64,000 nucleotides of DNA from JASSUD01 sp031963445 (GTDB lineage Bacteria; Pseudomonadota; Gammaproteobacteria; Burkholderiales; Burkholderiaceae), in assembly GCA_031963445.1 (NCBI GenBank), contig JASSUH010000001.1:682001-746000 (forward strand), read 5' to 3'. The number at the start of each line of letters is the position of its first letter. The first letter of the stretch is position 1. The position numbers and the translations under genes were made by a program. The notes beneath the pieces were generated by a model. The model searched no databases, was not told the origin of the DNA, and worked only from the letters and a program-made list of their open reading frames with translations. This document shows positions 25,812 to 34,897 of the stretch, piece by piece.

Positions 25812-26459
25812 ATGAAAAATCTTGTCATTTTGATCTCTGGGCGCGGCAGCAATATGGAAGCCTTGGTGCGCGCGTGCCATGCTGAACAGTGGCCGGCCCG
25901 TGTGGCGGCTGTGATTGCAAATCGCGCTGACGCTGCTGGTTTGGCCTTTGCCAAAGAGCATGGTATTGCTACTGCCGTGGTCGAGGCGCGTGATTATCCT
26001 GAACGTGCGTTGTTTGATCAGCGGCTCGCTGAAGTCGTGGATTCCTTTTCCCCCGACCTAGTCGTGCTAGCTGGCTTTATGCGTGTGCTGGGCGAAGCTT
26101 TTGTGGCGCGTTATACAGGGCGCTTACTCAACATCCATCCCTCTTTATTGCCGAGTTTTCCAGGTTTGCATACGCATCAGCGTGCGCTTGAGGCGGGCGT
26201 TAAGGTGCATGGGGCAACCGTGCATTTTGTGACGCCAGTGCTGGATCATGGCCCGATTGTGGTGCAGGCAGTGGTGCCGGTGAGGCCAAATGACGATGAG
26301 CAAACGCTTACGCAGCGTGTGCTAGCTACCGAACACCTGATTTACCCGCAGGCAGTGCGTTGGTTTATTTATGAACAACTGGTTCTCACGGGCGAGCATG
26401 TGAGCCTCACGGTGCCTGAGTCGCAATCTTGGATGGCTGACGAACATGCTGCCAGTTGA
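25812..26459 (+). CDS. purN: Phosphoribosylglycinamide formyltransferase PurN
   Basis: A 215-residue enzyme using 10-formyl-THF to formylate GAR in purine synthesis. ISGRGSNMEAL (8-18) binds the phosphate, and the catalytic triad is visible: N107 and H109 in LLNIHPSLLPSFPG and D145 in VLDHGPIV. Length is normal. It is divergent from ribF and overlaps the next gene (rsmB) by 14 bp, indicating coupled translation as in Burkholderia. Confidence 0.97.
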   Translation: MKNLVILISGRGSNMEALVRACHAEQWPARVAAVIANRADAAGLAFAKEHGIATAVVEARDYPERALFDQRLAEVVDSFSPDLVVLAGFMRVLGEAFVARYTGRLLNIHPSLLPSFPGLHTHQRALEAGVKVHGATVHFVTPVLDHGPIVVQAVVPVRPNDDEQTLTQRVLATEHLIYPQAVRWFIYEQLVLTGEHVSLTVPESQSWMADEHAAS

Positions 26460-27711
26460 GCGACTGCTGCGTGATTTAGAAAGGCTGCTGGGCGAATTAC
26501 TAAAATTTACCAGCGCGGCTGACAGCACCTTACGTCAGTTTTTTGCTGCCCATCCCCAACTAGGGGCAACAGAACGCAGTGTGCTGACTGAGGCAGCCTT
26601 TACTGTTTTGCGGCGCAAGCTGGAATTTGAGCACTTGGCTAAAAGTGGTAGCGCCCCGTTGTTGCGTTTGTTGGCGTTGCTGGGCTTGCAGCAGGTGTCA
26701 AATTTGCCAGCCCGTTGGCATCTTTCAACCCTTGCTTGCCCGTCAGAAAGCGGTTGGCTTGAGCACGCAGCTGAGTTAGCCGAAACGCTACCCGCTGAAA
26801 TTCAACTTAATTTGCCACCGTGGCTGCAAAATGCGCTGGCTAAACACTTTGATCAACCAACCCTCGCGCAATTAGCGTTGGCTTTGCAAGTGCCAGCTCC
26901 GCTCGATATCCGTGTTAATTCGCTTAAAGCGCGCCGTACCGACGTATTGGCTGCTTTAGAAGAGGCTCAATTGGAAGCCACCGCGACACCCTTTGCGCCG
27001 CTTGGAATACGTTTGGTGGGTAAACCTAATTTACAGGCTTTGCCTGCTTTTAAAGAAGGTTGGTTTGAGGTGCAAGATGAGGGGAGTCAACTGATCTGCC
27101 ATTTATTGGCGCCTAAGCGTGGCCAGTTGGTGGTTGATTTTTGTGCTGGCGCTGGGGGTAAAACATTGGCCCTCGGTGCGCTTATGCGCTCGCTTGGAAA
27201 TATCTATGCGTTTGATGTGGTGGCCGACAGGTTGGTAAAACTTCAGATGCGGCTGACTAAAAGCGGTTTATCAAATGTGCGGCCAACTTTGCTAGAAAGC
27301 GAACACGATTCAAAGCTGCAGCGCCTGACTAGCAAAGTTGACTGTGTGTTAGTCGATGCGCCGTGTAGTGGACTTGGCACGTTGCGCCGCAATCCAGATT
27401 TGAAGTGGCGTCAAACGCCTACCTCAATCGCCGACTTTACGCGCAAGCAAGCCTCGATTCTGGCAAGCGCCGCGCAGCTGGTAAAACCGGGCGGACGGTT
27501 GGTGTACGCGACTTGCAGTCTATTAGAGGCGGAGAACGAGGCGATTATTGCTGGCTTTTTAGCTCAGCATCGGCAATTTAAGGTGCTACCGGCTGCGAGC
27601 GCATTAGCTAAACAAAAAATTAACTTAGATACAGGTGATTATTTGTCACTATGGCCACATCAGCACGGCACAGATGGTTTTTTCGCAGCGTTGCTTGAGC
27701 GCGCTCTATAA
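26446..27711 (+). CDS. rsmB: RsmB/NOP-family 16S rRNA cytosine-C5 methyltransferase
   Basis: A 421-residue SAM-dependent RNA methyltransferase. The SAM motif VVDFCAGAGGKTLALGA is near residues 229-245; the two conserved cysteines occur in DAPCSGLGTLRRNPD (about 304-318) and YATCSLLEAEN (about 354-364), the dual-Cys mechanism of m5C methyltransferases. The N-terminal helical part resembles the NusB-like domain of RsmB but is divergent, so the substrate (m5C967 of 16S rRNA) is probable rather than certain. It overlaps purN by 14 bp. Confidence 0.9.
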   Translation: MLPVERLLRDLERLLGELLKFTSAADSTLRQFFAAHPQLGATERSVLTEAAFTVLRRKLEFEHLAKSGSAPLLRLLALLGLQQVSNLPARWHLSTLACPSESGWLEHAAELAETLPAEIQLNLPPWLQNALAKHFDQPTLAQLALALQVPAPLDIRVNSLKARRTDVLAALEEAQLEATATPFAPLGIRLVGKPNLQALPAFKEGWFEVQDEGSQLICHLLAPKRGQLVVDFCAGAGGKTLALGALMRSLGNIYAFDVVADRLVKLQMRLTKSGLSNVRPTLLESEHDSKLQRLTSKVDCVLVDAPCSGLGTLRRNPDLKWRQTPTSIADFTRKQASILASAAQLVKPGGRLVYATCSLLEAENEAIIAGFLAQHRQFKVLPAASALAKQKINLDTGDYLSLWPHQHGTDGFFAALLERAL

Positions 27712-27740
27712 AATCTTATTTTTTCCACTCAAGATTTAAA

Positions 27741-27866
27741 AATCTGTTCACGATCTTCAAAAGTGGGTTGTGTTGGGGTTCCTTCGTCACCACAACATGA
27801 CGGCCTTAAGGGTGATTTCTAGAGATTATGAACGGGCTTTTAGAAAGGTCGTGAATAGGTTTTTAG
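27741..27866. repeat. A-family repeat (short, right part decayed)
   Basis: Starts AATCTGTTCACGATCTTC, contains GTTGGGGTTCCTTCGTCACC, and shows two right-end copies (ATTATGAACGGGCTTTTAG and GTCGTGAATAGGTTTTTAG), as if two insertions or a duplication. Confidence 0.7.
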
Positions 27867-28247
27867 AATCTTTGCGTATCTTTTTCGGCAAGACATATCA
27901 TTGATGCAAGTACACTAGTCTAGTACTCAATGTAGAGAAGAGAGTTATGGCACTGCTATAGGGGTTATGCAAAAATTCTTTTAGTCATCCTTTGTTTATT
28001 GGCGTAAATTCAATTACACCAATGCAGCACAAGCCAGTGAAGCCGAGCCTTATTCGCGAAAAATGGCAGACGAAGCTGACAAAAGCAGTAGTTTTGCTAC
28101 AAATTCCCCCCGCTCGACGCAGTCATGCATTAAAATGCCGTCTTTAAATAAGTATTTCCCTTGTCAGAGATAACCTCTCGCTGACTGGAACTCATTCCAC
28201 CCATGCTTAGATTACGGTCTTCTAAGGAGACCATGAGCGGGGCTTTA
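27867..28247. other. Gene-free region before the desaturase
   Basis: About 380 bp with no gene I can support. Short open frames overlap in all three forward frames between 27960 and 28200 without good starts or ribosome binding sites, and one holds a hydrophobic run (AKILLVILCLLA) that stops in frame. This could be a decayed small secreted-protein gene or chance. Confidence 0.35.
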
Positions 28248-28331
28248 GAACTGGTTTAGAGTTTTCTTAGTCGCCTTGCGCCTGAATTAGTACAGCAAAA
28301 AGGCACCAGGAAGAGCTTAAACAAGCTCTTA
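28248..28331. repeat. B-family repeat (degenerate)
   Basis: TAGAACTGGTTTAGAG at the left and CTTAAACAAGCTCTTA at the right; the centre retains GTACAGCAAAAAGGC only in part. Confidence 0.6.
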
Positions 28332-28436
28332 GATATTGATGGAGGGAGTTTTACTTTAATGCGCTCAACCGTTCAAATACTAAAGCGAGTTGGGCATCCA
28401 TCCAATTAGCTTTGTTTCTCATTGTGAGGCGCTTTT

Positions 28437-29633
28437 GTGTTTGATTCTTTGCTTAATTTCTTAGCGTATGGTTTGCTGCACTGGTCAGCTTGGAAAATTG
28501 TGTTGTTCACGTTGGTGGTGACCCATTTCACGATTATTGGCGTGACCGTCTATTTACATCGTTGTCAGGCGCATCGCTCGCTTGAATTGCACCCAGCCGT
28601 TAGCCATGTCTTTCGTTTATGGCTATGGCTCACCTCAGGCATGGTGACTGGCCAATGGGCTGCCATTCATCGTAAACATCACGCCAAATGCGAAACTGAA
28701 GAAGATCCTCACAGCCCGCAAACACGCGGCATTCGGAAGGTATTGCTAGAAGGTGCGGAGCTCTATCGAGCTGAAGCAAAGAACCCAGAAACGATGCGCA
28801 GATACGGCCACGGTACCCCCAATGACTGGCTTGAGCGTAATGTGTATTCAAAGCATTCGGTGATCGGTGTGTCATTAATGATGATCATTGACATTGCGTT
28901 GTTTGGCGCAGTCGGGCTAACAGTATGGGCTGTACAAATGGTTTGGATACCTTTGTGGGCAGCCGGTGTGGTGAATGGTCTGGCTCACTTTTGGGGATAT
29001 CGGAACTGGGAATGTGCCGATGCGAGCACGAATATTTTTCCATGGGGCATTTTGATTGGTGGTGAAGAATTGCATAACAACCACCATGCGTTTGCGACCT
29101 CAGCCAAATTGTCCAACAAATGGTATGAATTTGATCTTGGCTGGGTATATATCAGCGTGTTTTCTGCATTACGGCTTGCCAAAGTAAAGAAAGTAGCGCG
29201 TGCACCTAAGCTTCAGCCTGCTAAGCCAGTGCTTGATTTAGACAGCTTGCAAGCGGTGCTGGCTAATCGCTATGACGTCATGGCCCGTTATGCAAAAACG
29301 GCAAAGTGTGTATATCGTCAGGAATTAAGCCGCCTTAAAGAAATCGGGGTTAAAGAAAAATATTTGTTGGTAAAGGGTGCACGCAAATGGTTTCATGCTC
29401 AAGAAGAGCGTTTAAGTAGCCTACAACAAGCGCAGCTCACGCAGGTTCTTGCCAATAGCCATGCGCTGCAAACTTTTTATGAGTTGCAACGTGATCTTGC
29501 GGCGCTGTGGGAACGTTCCCATGCTTCGCGCGAGCAGTTATTGCATCAGTTGCAAAACTGGTGTCAACGGGCTGAAGCGAGCGGCATTAAAGCCTTACAA
29601 GAGTTCGCACAACGCCTGCGGCAATACGCCTAA
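28437..29633 (+). CDS. Membrane fatty acid (acyl-CoA/acyl-lipid) desaturase
   Basis: A 398-residue integral membrane di-iron desaturase starting at a GTG. The three histidine boxes are HRCQAHR (41-47), HRKHH (78-82) and HNNHH (about 211-215), and hydrophobic segments lie at about 7-38, 55-75 and 140-180. This corresponds to delta-9-type desaturases of Burkholderia that are encoded before nadA. Residues after 260 form a long charged helical extension (coiled-coil-like, LQNWCQRAEASG...) that is shared by Burkholderia homologues as far as I can recall. It would introduce a double bond into membrane fatty acids. It ends 11 bp before nadA. Confidence 0.92.
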   Translation: MFDSLLNFLAYGLLHWSAWKIVLFTLVVTHFTIIGVTVYLHRCQAHRSLELHPAVSHVFRLWLWLTSGMVTGQWAAIHRKHHAKCETEEDPHSPQTRGIRKVLLEGAELYRAEAKNPETMRRYGHGTPNDWLERNVYSKHSVIGVSLMMIIDIALFGAVGLTVWAVQMVWIPLWAAGVVNGLAHFWGYRNWECADASTNIFPWGILIGGEELHNNHHAFATSAKLSNKWYEFDLGWVYISVFSALRLAKVKKVARAPKLQPAKPVLDLDSLQAVLANRYDVMARYAKTAKCVYRQELSRLKEIGVKEKYLLVKGARKWFHAQEERLSSLQQAQLTQVLANSHALQTFYELQRDLAALWERSHASREQLLHQLQNWCQRAEASGIKALQEFAQRLRQYA

Positions 29634-29644
29634 AATTATTAGCT

Positions 29645-30808
29645 ATGCATCCACAGTCTGAACAACCTCTTAAAGCAGTTGAATTTGACGCAGTTAAATT
29701 CGACCGTTCCAATTCGCAGAGCTTGCGCAATGCGCTCGGCCAGGCTTGGGCGCGCACGCCTGCTGAGCCTTCAGTAGCTGAGCGGGTGGCGTTAAAAGAG
29801 CGCATACGTGGCTTACTTAAGCGAGAACAAGCGGTCTTAGTCGCGCACTATTATGTTGATCCAGAGTTGCAGGCGCTGGCTGAAGAAACCGGCGGGTGTG
29901 TCGCAGATTCACTGGAGATGGCGCGCTTTGGACGTGATCATGCAGCGCCCACTTTGGTCGTGGCTGGTGTGCGATTTATGGGGGAAACGGCAAAGCTGTT
30001 AAGTCCTGAGAAACGTATCCTAATGCCGAGCTTGGAGGCGACTTGCTCACTTGATTTAGGTTGCCCGATCGACGAATTCTCTGCGTTTTGCGATGCGCAT
30101 CCAGATCGTACGGTAGTGGTTTATGCAAACACCAGTGCCGCGGTGAAAGCGCGTGCGGATTGGGTCGTGACGTCATCAATTGGTTTAGAGATTGTGGCGG
30201 CGCTCCATGCGCGTGGAGAGAAGATCTTATGGGCGCCAGATCGCCATCTAGGCTCTTATATCCAAGCCAAGACTGGTGCAGATATGCTGTTGTGGCAAGG
30301 CTCATGCTTGGTGCATGACGAATTTAAAGGCATCGAGCTTGAACTACTGCGGGCCGAACATCCAGACGCCAAAATTCTGGTGCACCCAGAATCTCCTGCC
30401 GAAGTCGTTGCTCAAGCTGATGTAGTCGGCTCGACAACCCAACTGATTGCGGCGGCGCAAAAGTTGAATGCCTCTGAATTTATTGTGGCGACTGATCTTG
30501 GCATTCTGCATAAGATGCGTGCTGCGGCACCTAATAAACACTTTATTGCAGCCCCTACCGCCGGTAATAGCGCGACCTGTAAAAGTTGTGCGCATTGTCC
30601 ATGGATGGCAATGAATGGCCTCGTTAATATTGCTGACGCGCTGGAAACAGGTAGTCCGCAAATTCACATTGACCCAGCGCTTGCCGAGCGTGCACGCTTG
30701 CCGATTGACCGTATGCTAACGTTTGCAGCCAGCCGCGGTACAAATGTGCAAGCTAGTGGTGACTTGGCTCGTGATCAAGCGCTTTTTAATCAAGTTGGCC
30801 CTGCTTGA
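29645..30808 (+). CDS. nadA: Quinolinate synthase NadA
   Basis: A 387-residue 4Fe-4S enzyme condensing iminoaspartate with dihydroxyacetone phosphate to quinolinate. The cluster cysteines are visible in TCSLDLGC (about 133-140), GSCLVHDEF (about 219-227) and CKSCAHCPWM (about 312-321). The N-terminal YYVDPELQALAE and GVRFMGETAKLLSPEK segments are typical. It stands between the desaturase and nadC. NadB (L-aspartate oxidase), which makes the substrate and normally follows in Burkholderia, is not in this window. Confidence 0.97.
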   Translation: MHPQSEQPLKAVEFDAVKFDRSNSQSLRNALGQAWARTPAEPSVAERVALKERIRGLLKREQAVLVAHYYVDPELQALAEETGGCVADSLEMARFGRDHAAPTLVVAGVRFMGETAKLLSPEKRILMPSLEATCSLDLGCPIDEFSAFCDAHPDRTVVVYANTSAAVKARADWVVTSSIGLEIVAALHARGEKILWAPDRHLGSYIQAKTGADMLLWQGSCLVHDEFKGIELELLRAEHPDAKILVHPESPAEVVAQADVVGSTTQLIAAAQKLNASEFIVATDLGILHKMRAAAPNKHFIAAPTAGNSATCKSCAHCPWMAMNGLVNIADALETGSPQIHIDPALAERARLPIDRMLTFAASRGTNVQASGDLARDQALFNQVGPA

Positions 30809-30867
30809 GTAGACTCCTTTGCTGATGCTGTAAGCAGGCAATCAAACATTTCATTCCTTCATCTTTT

Positions 30868-31743
30868 TTGGTTTTCAGATTGAACGCTATCCGCGATGAA
30901 TATGGTGCGCTTCTTGAGACAGCGCTAAAACGCAATGTTCGCGAAGCGCTTGCCGAAGATATTGGCGTGCAAGACCAGACTGGCCGTCTTATTCCCGCTG
31001 ACGCTGTGCGCACAGCCCAACTCATTACCCGCGAGCCAGCTGTGTTATGTGGGGTGCCTTGGTTCAATGAAGTATTTGCTCAGCTTAATGCAGATGTGAC
31101 GCTTGAATGGTTCTATCAAGAGGGCGAGTTGATGCGTCCGAATCAACCTGTGTGCCGCTTGCATGGACCAGCGCGGGTGCTCTTAACGGGGGAGCGAGCA
31201 GCACTCAATTTTTTACAACTGCTCTCTGGCGTGGCCACTGTGACGCAACGTTATGTGGCTGCCATTGCAGGCTCGCAAGCGCACATCTTTGATACGCGCA
31301 AAACACTGCCTGGTTTACGGCTCGCTCAGAAATACGCAGTGCGAGTAGGAGGCGGAGAGAACCAACGACTCGCGCTATATGACGGCATTCTAATTAAAGA
31401 AAATCACATTGCGGCTGCAGGCACTATTCAAGCTGCGCTCGAAGCAGCGCGAGCGCTTAATGCAGGGGTGCCGATCCAAATCGAAGTAGAAACCTTGGCG
31501 CAACTAGAGCAGGCTTTGGCTCATCAGGCGCCTTCTATTCTGCTTGATAACTTCACCCTCGATATGATGCGCGAAGCAGTGCGCTTAACTGAAAAGCGAG
31601 CGCTGCTTGAAGTCTCAGGCGGTGTCACGCTTGAGACAGTGCGGCAAATTGCTGCGACTGGCGTTGAGCGTATTTCTGTCGGGGCGTTGACTAAAGACGT
31701 ACACGCCACCGACTACTCCCTCCGCCTTTTAGAACCTGTTTAG
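30868..31743 (+). CDS. nadC: Quinolinate phosphoribosyltransferase NadC
   Basis: A 291-residue enzyme converting quinolinate and PRPP to nicotinate mononucleotide. Typical segments are EDIGVQDQTG (about 30-39), LLTGERAALNFLQLLSGVAT, TRKTLPGLRLAQKYAVRVGGGENQR split by its usual spacing, and ILLDNFTLDMMREAV. No ATG precedes the conserved region, so the start must be a TTG (30868 or 30880). Family members usually end a few residues after DYS; here the last residues EPV and the TAG stop lie inside a B repeat (GAACCTGTTTAG), showing that insertion replaced the native end without harming the core. It lies 59 bp after nadA. Confidence 0.95.
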   Translation: MVFRLNAIRDEYGALLETALKRNVREALAEDIGVQDQTGRLIPADAVRTAQLITREPAVLCGVPWFNEVFAQLNADVTLEWFYQEGELMRPNQPVCRLHGPARVLLTGERAALNFLQLLSGVATVTQRYVAAIAGSQAHIFDTRKTLPGLRLAQKYAVRVGGGENQRLALYDGILIKENHIAAAGTIQAALEAARALNAGVPIQIEVETLAQLEQALAHQAPSILLDNFTLDMMREAVRLTEKRALLEVSGGVTLETVRQIAATGVERISVGALTKDVHATDYSLRLLEPV

Positions 31744-31835
31744 GGCTTCCCTAGCGCCCTTGCGCCGCCTTGCCGTACGCTTTTGTACTGTCTGCGGCGG
31801 CGCAAGGTTACCAGGAAGACCCTAAACAGGTTCTA
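31730..31835. repeat. B-family repeat overlapping the nadC 3' end
   Basis: TTAGAACCTGTTTAGGG at the left and CCTAAACAGGTTCTA at the right; CTTGCGCCGCCTTGCCGTAC and TGTCTGCGGCGGCGCAAGG form the inner stem. The left end provides the nadC stop codon. Confidence 0.85.
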
Positions 31836-31844
31836 AATAGGGCG

Positions 31845-31895
31845 GGGTGGTTTAGGTTTTCTCTTGCGCCTCCTTGCCGTACGTATTTCACGATT
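31845..31895. repeat. B-family left-half fragment
   Basis: GGTTTAGGTTTTCTCTTGCGCC and CCTTGCCGTACG are present without the right arm, so this is a truncated B copy directly after the complete one. Confidence 0.5.
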
Positions 31896-31899
31896 TTTC

Positions 31900-32075
31900 T
31901 AAGCGTCCACTCTAGTTCTTTCAGAAGAGCCAATAGAGGCTATCGATGCCCACGTTGGGGTTCCTTCGTCACCCCAACCTATAATTTTGGCAATGTTCAT
32001 AGGTTGGGGTGACTCATTTAATTAAATACGGAACCCCAACACGACCCACTTTTGAAGATTCTGAACAGGCTCTTA
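31900..32075. repeat. A-family repeat with ATTTAATTAAAT insert in the right arm
   Basis: The left inner arm is GTTGGGGTTCCTTCGTCACC; the right arm reads GGGGTGACTCATTTAATTAA then ATACGGAACCCCAAC, i.e. a palindromic AT insert replaces the usual GAAGG. It ends GATTCTGAACAGGCTCTTA. Confidence 0.8.
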
Positions 32076-32221
32076 GCGAGCGCAAGATGAATGTCTAATG
32101 CGCTTAAATATGGCTAAAACAGCGTTGAATGATAAAAAAAGCTGAATTTTTAAACCAGTAAAGATACATATAAACTATTTGGTTGGTTTTTGATGGGGGT
32201 TAGCGTAGCAGAATCCCCCTC
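32076..32221. other. Upstream region of the XRE-like regulator
   Basis: No gene seen; AT-rich and probably carrying the regulator's promoter. No clear ribosome binding site precedes the ATG at 32222. Confidence 0.35.
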
Positions 32222-32671
32222 ATGCCCTCCGAAGAAGAAAAATTTGCTTTTGCACACCGCCTGCGCATCGCGCTCAATCAGCTTGCAGCGAGACAGCTTG
32301 CGTTAAGTCCCAGCGCGAAACCTATTAAAGGTGGCGCTGACTTGGCCCGACAATTTAATTTAAAGCATACGGGTAGTGCCGGTGTTTCACCGCAAGCTGC
32401 ACATAAATGGCTGAAAGGCCGCGTTATTCCAACCTCTGACAAGATTAAAACCTTGGCCGAATGGCTAGGCGTGAGCGAACATTGGCTGCATTATGGCCCG
32501 CCGCCTGCCTCCACCACCCCCAAAGAAAAGAAATCAATTGGCCTACAAGCTAAATATTCCCCTTCTGAACCAACGCTAACTCTCGCCAAGAGAATAGAGG
32601 CATTGCCGGAACATCAACGTTATTTAGTCGAAGAGCTAGTTACGCAGTTCTACGGCAAGATGCCTGAATAA
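32222..32671 (+). CDS. XRE-like helix-turn-helix transcriptional regulator
   Basis: A 149-residue protein with a helix-turn-helix region around residues 40-90 (GADLARQFNLKH, VSPQAAHKWLKGRVIPTSDKIKTLAEWLGVSEHWLHYG), the pattern of phage-repressor-like XRE regulators. The linker (about 92-115) is Pro/Lys-rich and the short C-terminal helix (RIEALPEHQRYLVEELVTQFYG) probably dimerises. Similar chromosomal regulators with unknown targets occur in Burkholderiaceae. It sits alone, flanked by A repeats, and no prophage genes surround it. Confidence 0.8.
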   Translation: MPSEEEKFAFAHRLRIALNQLAARQLALSPSAKPIKGGADLARQFNLKHTGSAGVSPQAAHKWLKGRVIPTSDKIKTLAEWLGVSEHWLHYGPPPASTTPKEKKSIGLQAKYSPSEPTLTLAKRIEALPEHQRYLVEELVTQFYGKMPE

Positions 32672-32673
32672 AA

Positions 32674-32762
32674 GAATCGTAAGGTTGGGGTGACAAAGGA
32701 ACCCCAACATGATTACCGATAAACTCTCAATCTCCCCTCTTTGAAGTCCTGAACAGATTCTT
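32674..32762. repeat. A-family repeat, right half
   Basis: GTAAGGTTGGGGTGACAAAG, GGAACCCCAAC and TCCTGAACAGATTCTT without a left arm. It begins 3 bp after the regulator stop codon. Confidence 0.7.
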
Positions 32763-32915
32763 CGAGCCTGTTCATAATCTTTTAAAAGTGGGTTGTGTTG
32801 GGGTTCGTACCTCACCCCAACCTACGAAAAGGCCAAAATTATAGGTTGGGGTGACGAAGGAACCCCAACATGACGGCCTTAACTGTGATTTCTAAAGATT
32901 ATGAACAGGCTCTAA
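32763..32915. repeat. A-family repeat, complete
   Basis: Left GAGCCTGTTCATAATCTT and right AGATTATGAACAGGCTCTAA are inverted copies, with the GTTGGGGTT / AACCCCAAC stem inside. Adjacent to the half copy at 32674-32762. Confidence 0.85.
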
Positions 32916-32944
32916 GATTTTGCTTGTGCCGCATGGCAAAGTTA

Positions 32945-34897
32945 TTAATGCCCTACCTCTTTGCTTCTTCTGCTGTTTTGCATAACAGGAGACATATAGT
33001 CGTTATGCTCGGTAATTGAACTCAAGCTACTTACCTGAGAAAGGCGATTGCTATTTCTTTTTGGGCGTACAGGAGCACGCCTGGAGATAGGAGAAATTGG
33101 ACTGGACAATGGTGTCTCTTGGTCTTTAGAAGCAGGAGCTGCAGCTAATGTAGAGATTTTTTTGGGGGGAATCTTAAGTGCGGGTACGTAAGGCATGCTA
33201 TGGCCTTTCTCCATAGCGTTAAGCTTAGCCGTAGACGTACTGGCTCTTACCTCCATAGATGGAGATTGAGCGCTGGCGACAGCCCTTAAATCGGATGCTG
33301 ACGTTCGCCGGGAAACACTCTCTATGTCAGCATGCAGACTGGCGTAGAACGAAATACTATCCGTATTAAAAAGCTTATTCAGCTCAGGTGCAGATGATCG
33401 CCGTTTCAGGGTTCTAGGTGTTTGTACTTCCCCAAGGAGCTCGTCTATGGATGCGTTTATAGATCTGATTTCTTTTGACGCGGTAGGTTTAGTGCTCAAC
33501 ACTTGCTCTTGCTCATTTAAATGAATGCGCGTATCTGAAATGGTGGATGAAAGGCGGGCAGATAAATGCGGCTCAGACGCTACAGAATTCTCATGGCCTG
33601 AATACATAACCGCTTGCATAGATGGGTATGTATTTGCTGGATGCTGAATAGCAGAAACCGAGCGAGATGCCTTATGTTTAGAAATAAAGCGTGCTTGGCC
33701 AGCCTCAGACTGAGTCTGAGCAGCGCGCAGCCGAATATCAGGCATGCTACCGACTTTTCTAAGAGTAGGGGCGTGAGCAAGTAACGTCGCAGATACATCA
33801 GATGCAGGCTGTGCTGCCCAATGAGTGGGCGCTTTTAAAATAGGTGATGCAAAGTGACTACCAGCTCTGCTTGAGCGTGCTTCATCGTTTGTCTTAATAG
33901 CAGGTTGCGCGACTGAGGTGTTGGTAGCTTGTTGTGTGCCTAAACCTAATCGCCTGCGCAACGTCTCAATCCAACTATGATAAAAATCAAGGCGCTCTTT
34001 TATTGTCTCTAAGCTATCCGTATTTTCCAGAGCGTGCTCCGGACTTTGTACCGTCAAAATTTGATTTTTAGCTTGTGTCTCTTGATAGAACAAAGCGATT
34101 TGCTTATTCACCAGGACCACGCCTTCTCTTTCGAGCTTACTTTTTAAATCTGTTAAAACCTCTTTCTGCTTTGCTAAGTCAAGTTGCTGATCTTCGGTAA
34201 CTTCCCTGTCTGTCGCAATATTCGCAATATTCAGGCATGCATAGGTGGATTGCGTACATAACTCCTTAAAGAGGGGGAATTGGGACTCAGGCAATTTGTA
34301 TTCTTTAAAAAGAGCAGCATAGAATTTATTGGCTAGGTCTAGCGTTTCTCTTGTGCTACGGACGGTATTTTGTGTCTCGCTGGATGCCTTGCGTGAAGAA
34401 CTCCTGCGAACAGGCATTTTTTCTGTTACCAGTTCTTTTAGCCCGTCTATTTCATCCCGGGCCCTTAGTTGAAAACTAACTTTTAGCGTCTGCAGCTCTT
34501 CTGCCTGTTGTTTTTGCTTTTCTATTAGTTCGCCTGACTGATGTTTTAGAGAGGCCAGGTATTTCAGCAAATTGATTATGTCAGCTTGCTGTTGTTTAAT
34601 GAATTGCAATTTGGTGTCGAGCGCAAGTTTAGAGGTTGTCACAACCAATTGCGGAGCGGAAATTTCGAGCCTCGCAGCAGCAGGATTGACCTCGAAGTCG
34701 AAGTTAGGATGTTTATTAACCGATGGTTCAGATGGCGCTCTGGGCCTCGTAGCGTGGGTAGCAGAAGAAGAGGTATTAACTGATTGCAGAGCGCGAGCTT
34801 TAGGCTCCATAGCAGTCGGAGCTATTTGTGAAGGTCTGACGAAAAAGTTCTTGACGTATCTGTAGCTAGAGGAAATGCTGCCCATCGTTACACTCAT
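32945..34897 (-). CDS. Large coiled-coil / low-complexity orphan protein, effector-like
   Basis: No known family recognised in this 650-residue protein. GGAG lies 8 bases before the ATG. Residues 1-75 are Ser/Thr/Pro-rich and basic, 90-165 and 225-270 form probable coiled coils (LALDTKLQFIKQQQADIINL; LDLAKQKEVLTDLKSKLERE), and 320-650 is disordered. A short motif S-(M/A/E)-P-x-(I/L/V), often after basic residues, recurs at Ser56, 384, 441, 502 and 567 (for example RRSSAPEL and KVGSMPDI). There is no signal peptide or membrane segment. Together with the 647-residue orphan it resembles host-directed effectors of intracellular bacteria. It occupies the place before hemC where Burkholderia usually has ppc. 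Confidence 0.6.
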   Translation of the reverse strand: MSVTMGSISSSYRYVKNFFVRPSQIAPTAMEPKARALQSVNTSSSATHATRPRAPSEPSVNKHPNFDFEVNPAAARLEISAPQLVVTTSKLALDTKLQFIKQQQADIINLLKYLASLKHQSGELIEKQKQQAEELQTLKVSFQLRARDEIDGLKELVTEKMPVRRSSSRKASSETQNTVRSTRETLDLANKFYAALFKEYKLPESQFPLFKELCTQSTYACLNIANIATDREVTEDQQLDLAKQKEVLTDLKSKLEREGVVLVNKQIALFYQETQAKNQILTVQSPEHALENTDSLETIKERLDFYHSWIETLRRRLGLGTQQATNTSVAQPAIKTNDEARSSRAGSHFASPILKAPTHWAAQPASDVSATLLAHAPTLRKVGSMPDIRLRAAQTQSEAGQARFISKHKASRSVSAIQHPANTYPSMQAVMYSGHENSVASEPHLSARLSSTISDTRIHLNEQEQVLSTKPTASKEIRSINASIDELLGEVQTPRTLKRRSSAPELNKLFNTDSISFYASLHADIESVSRRTSASDLRAVASAQSPSMEVRASTSTAKLNAMEKGHSMPYVPALKIPPKKISTLAAAPASKDQETPLSSPISPISRRAPVRPKRNSNRLSQVSSLSSITEHNDYMSPVMQNSRRSKEVGH

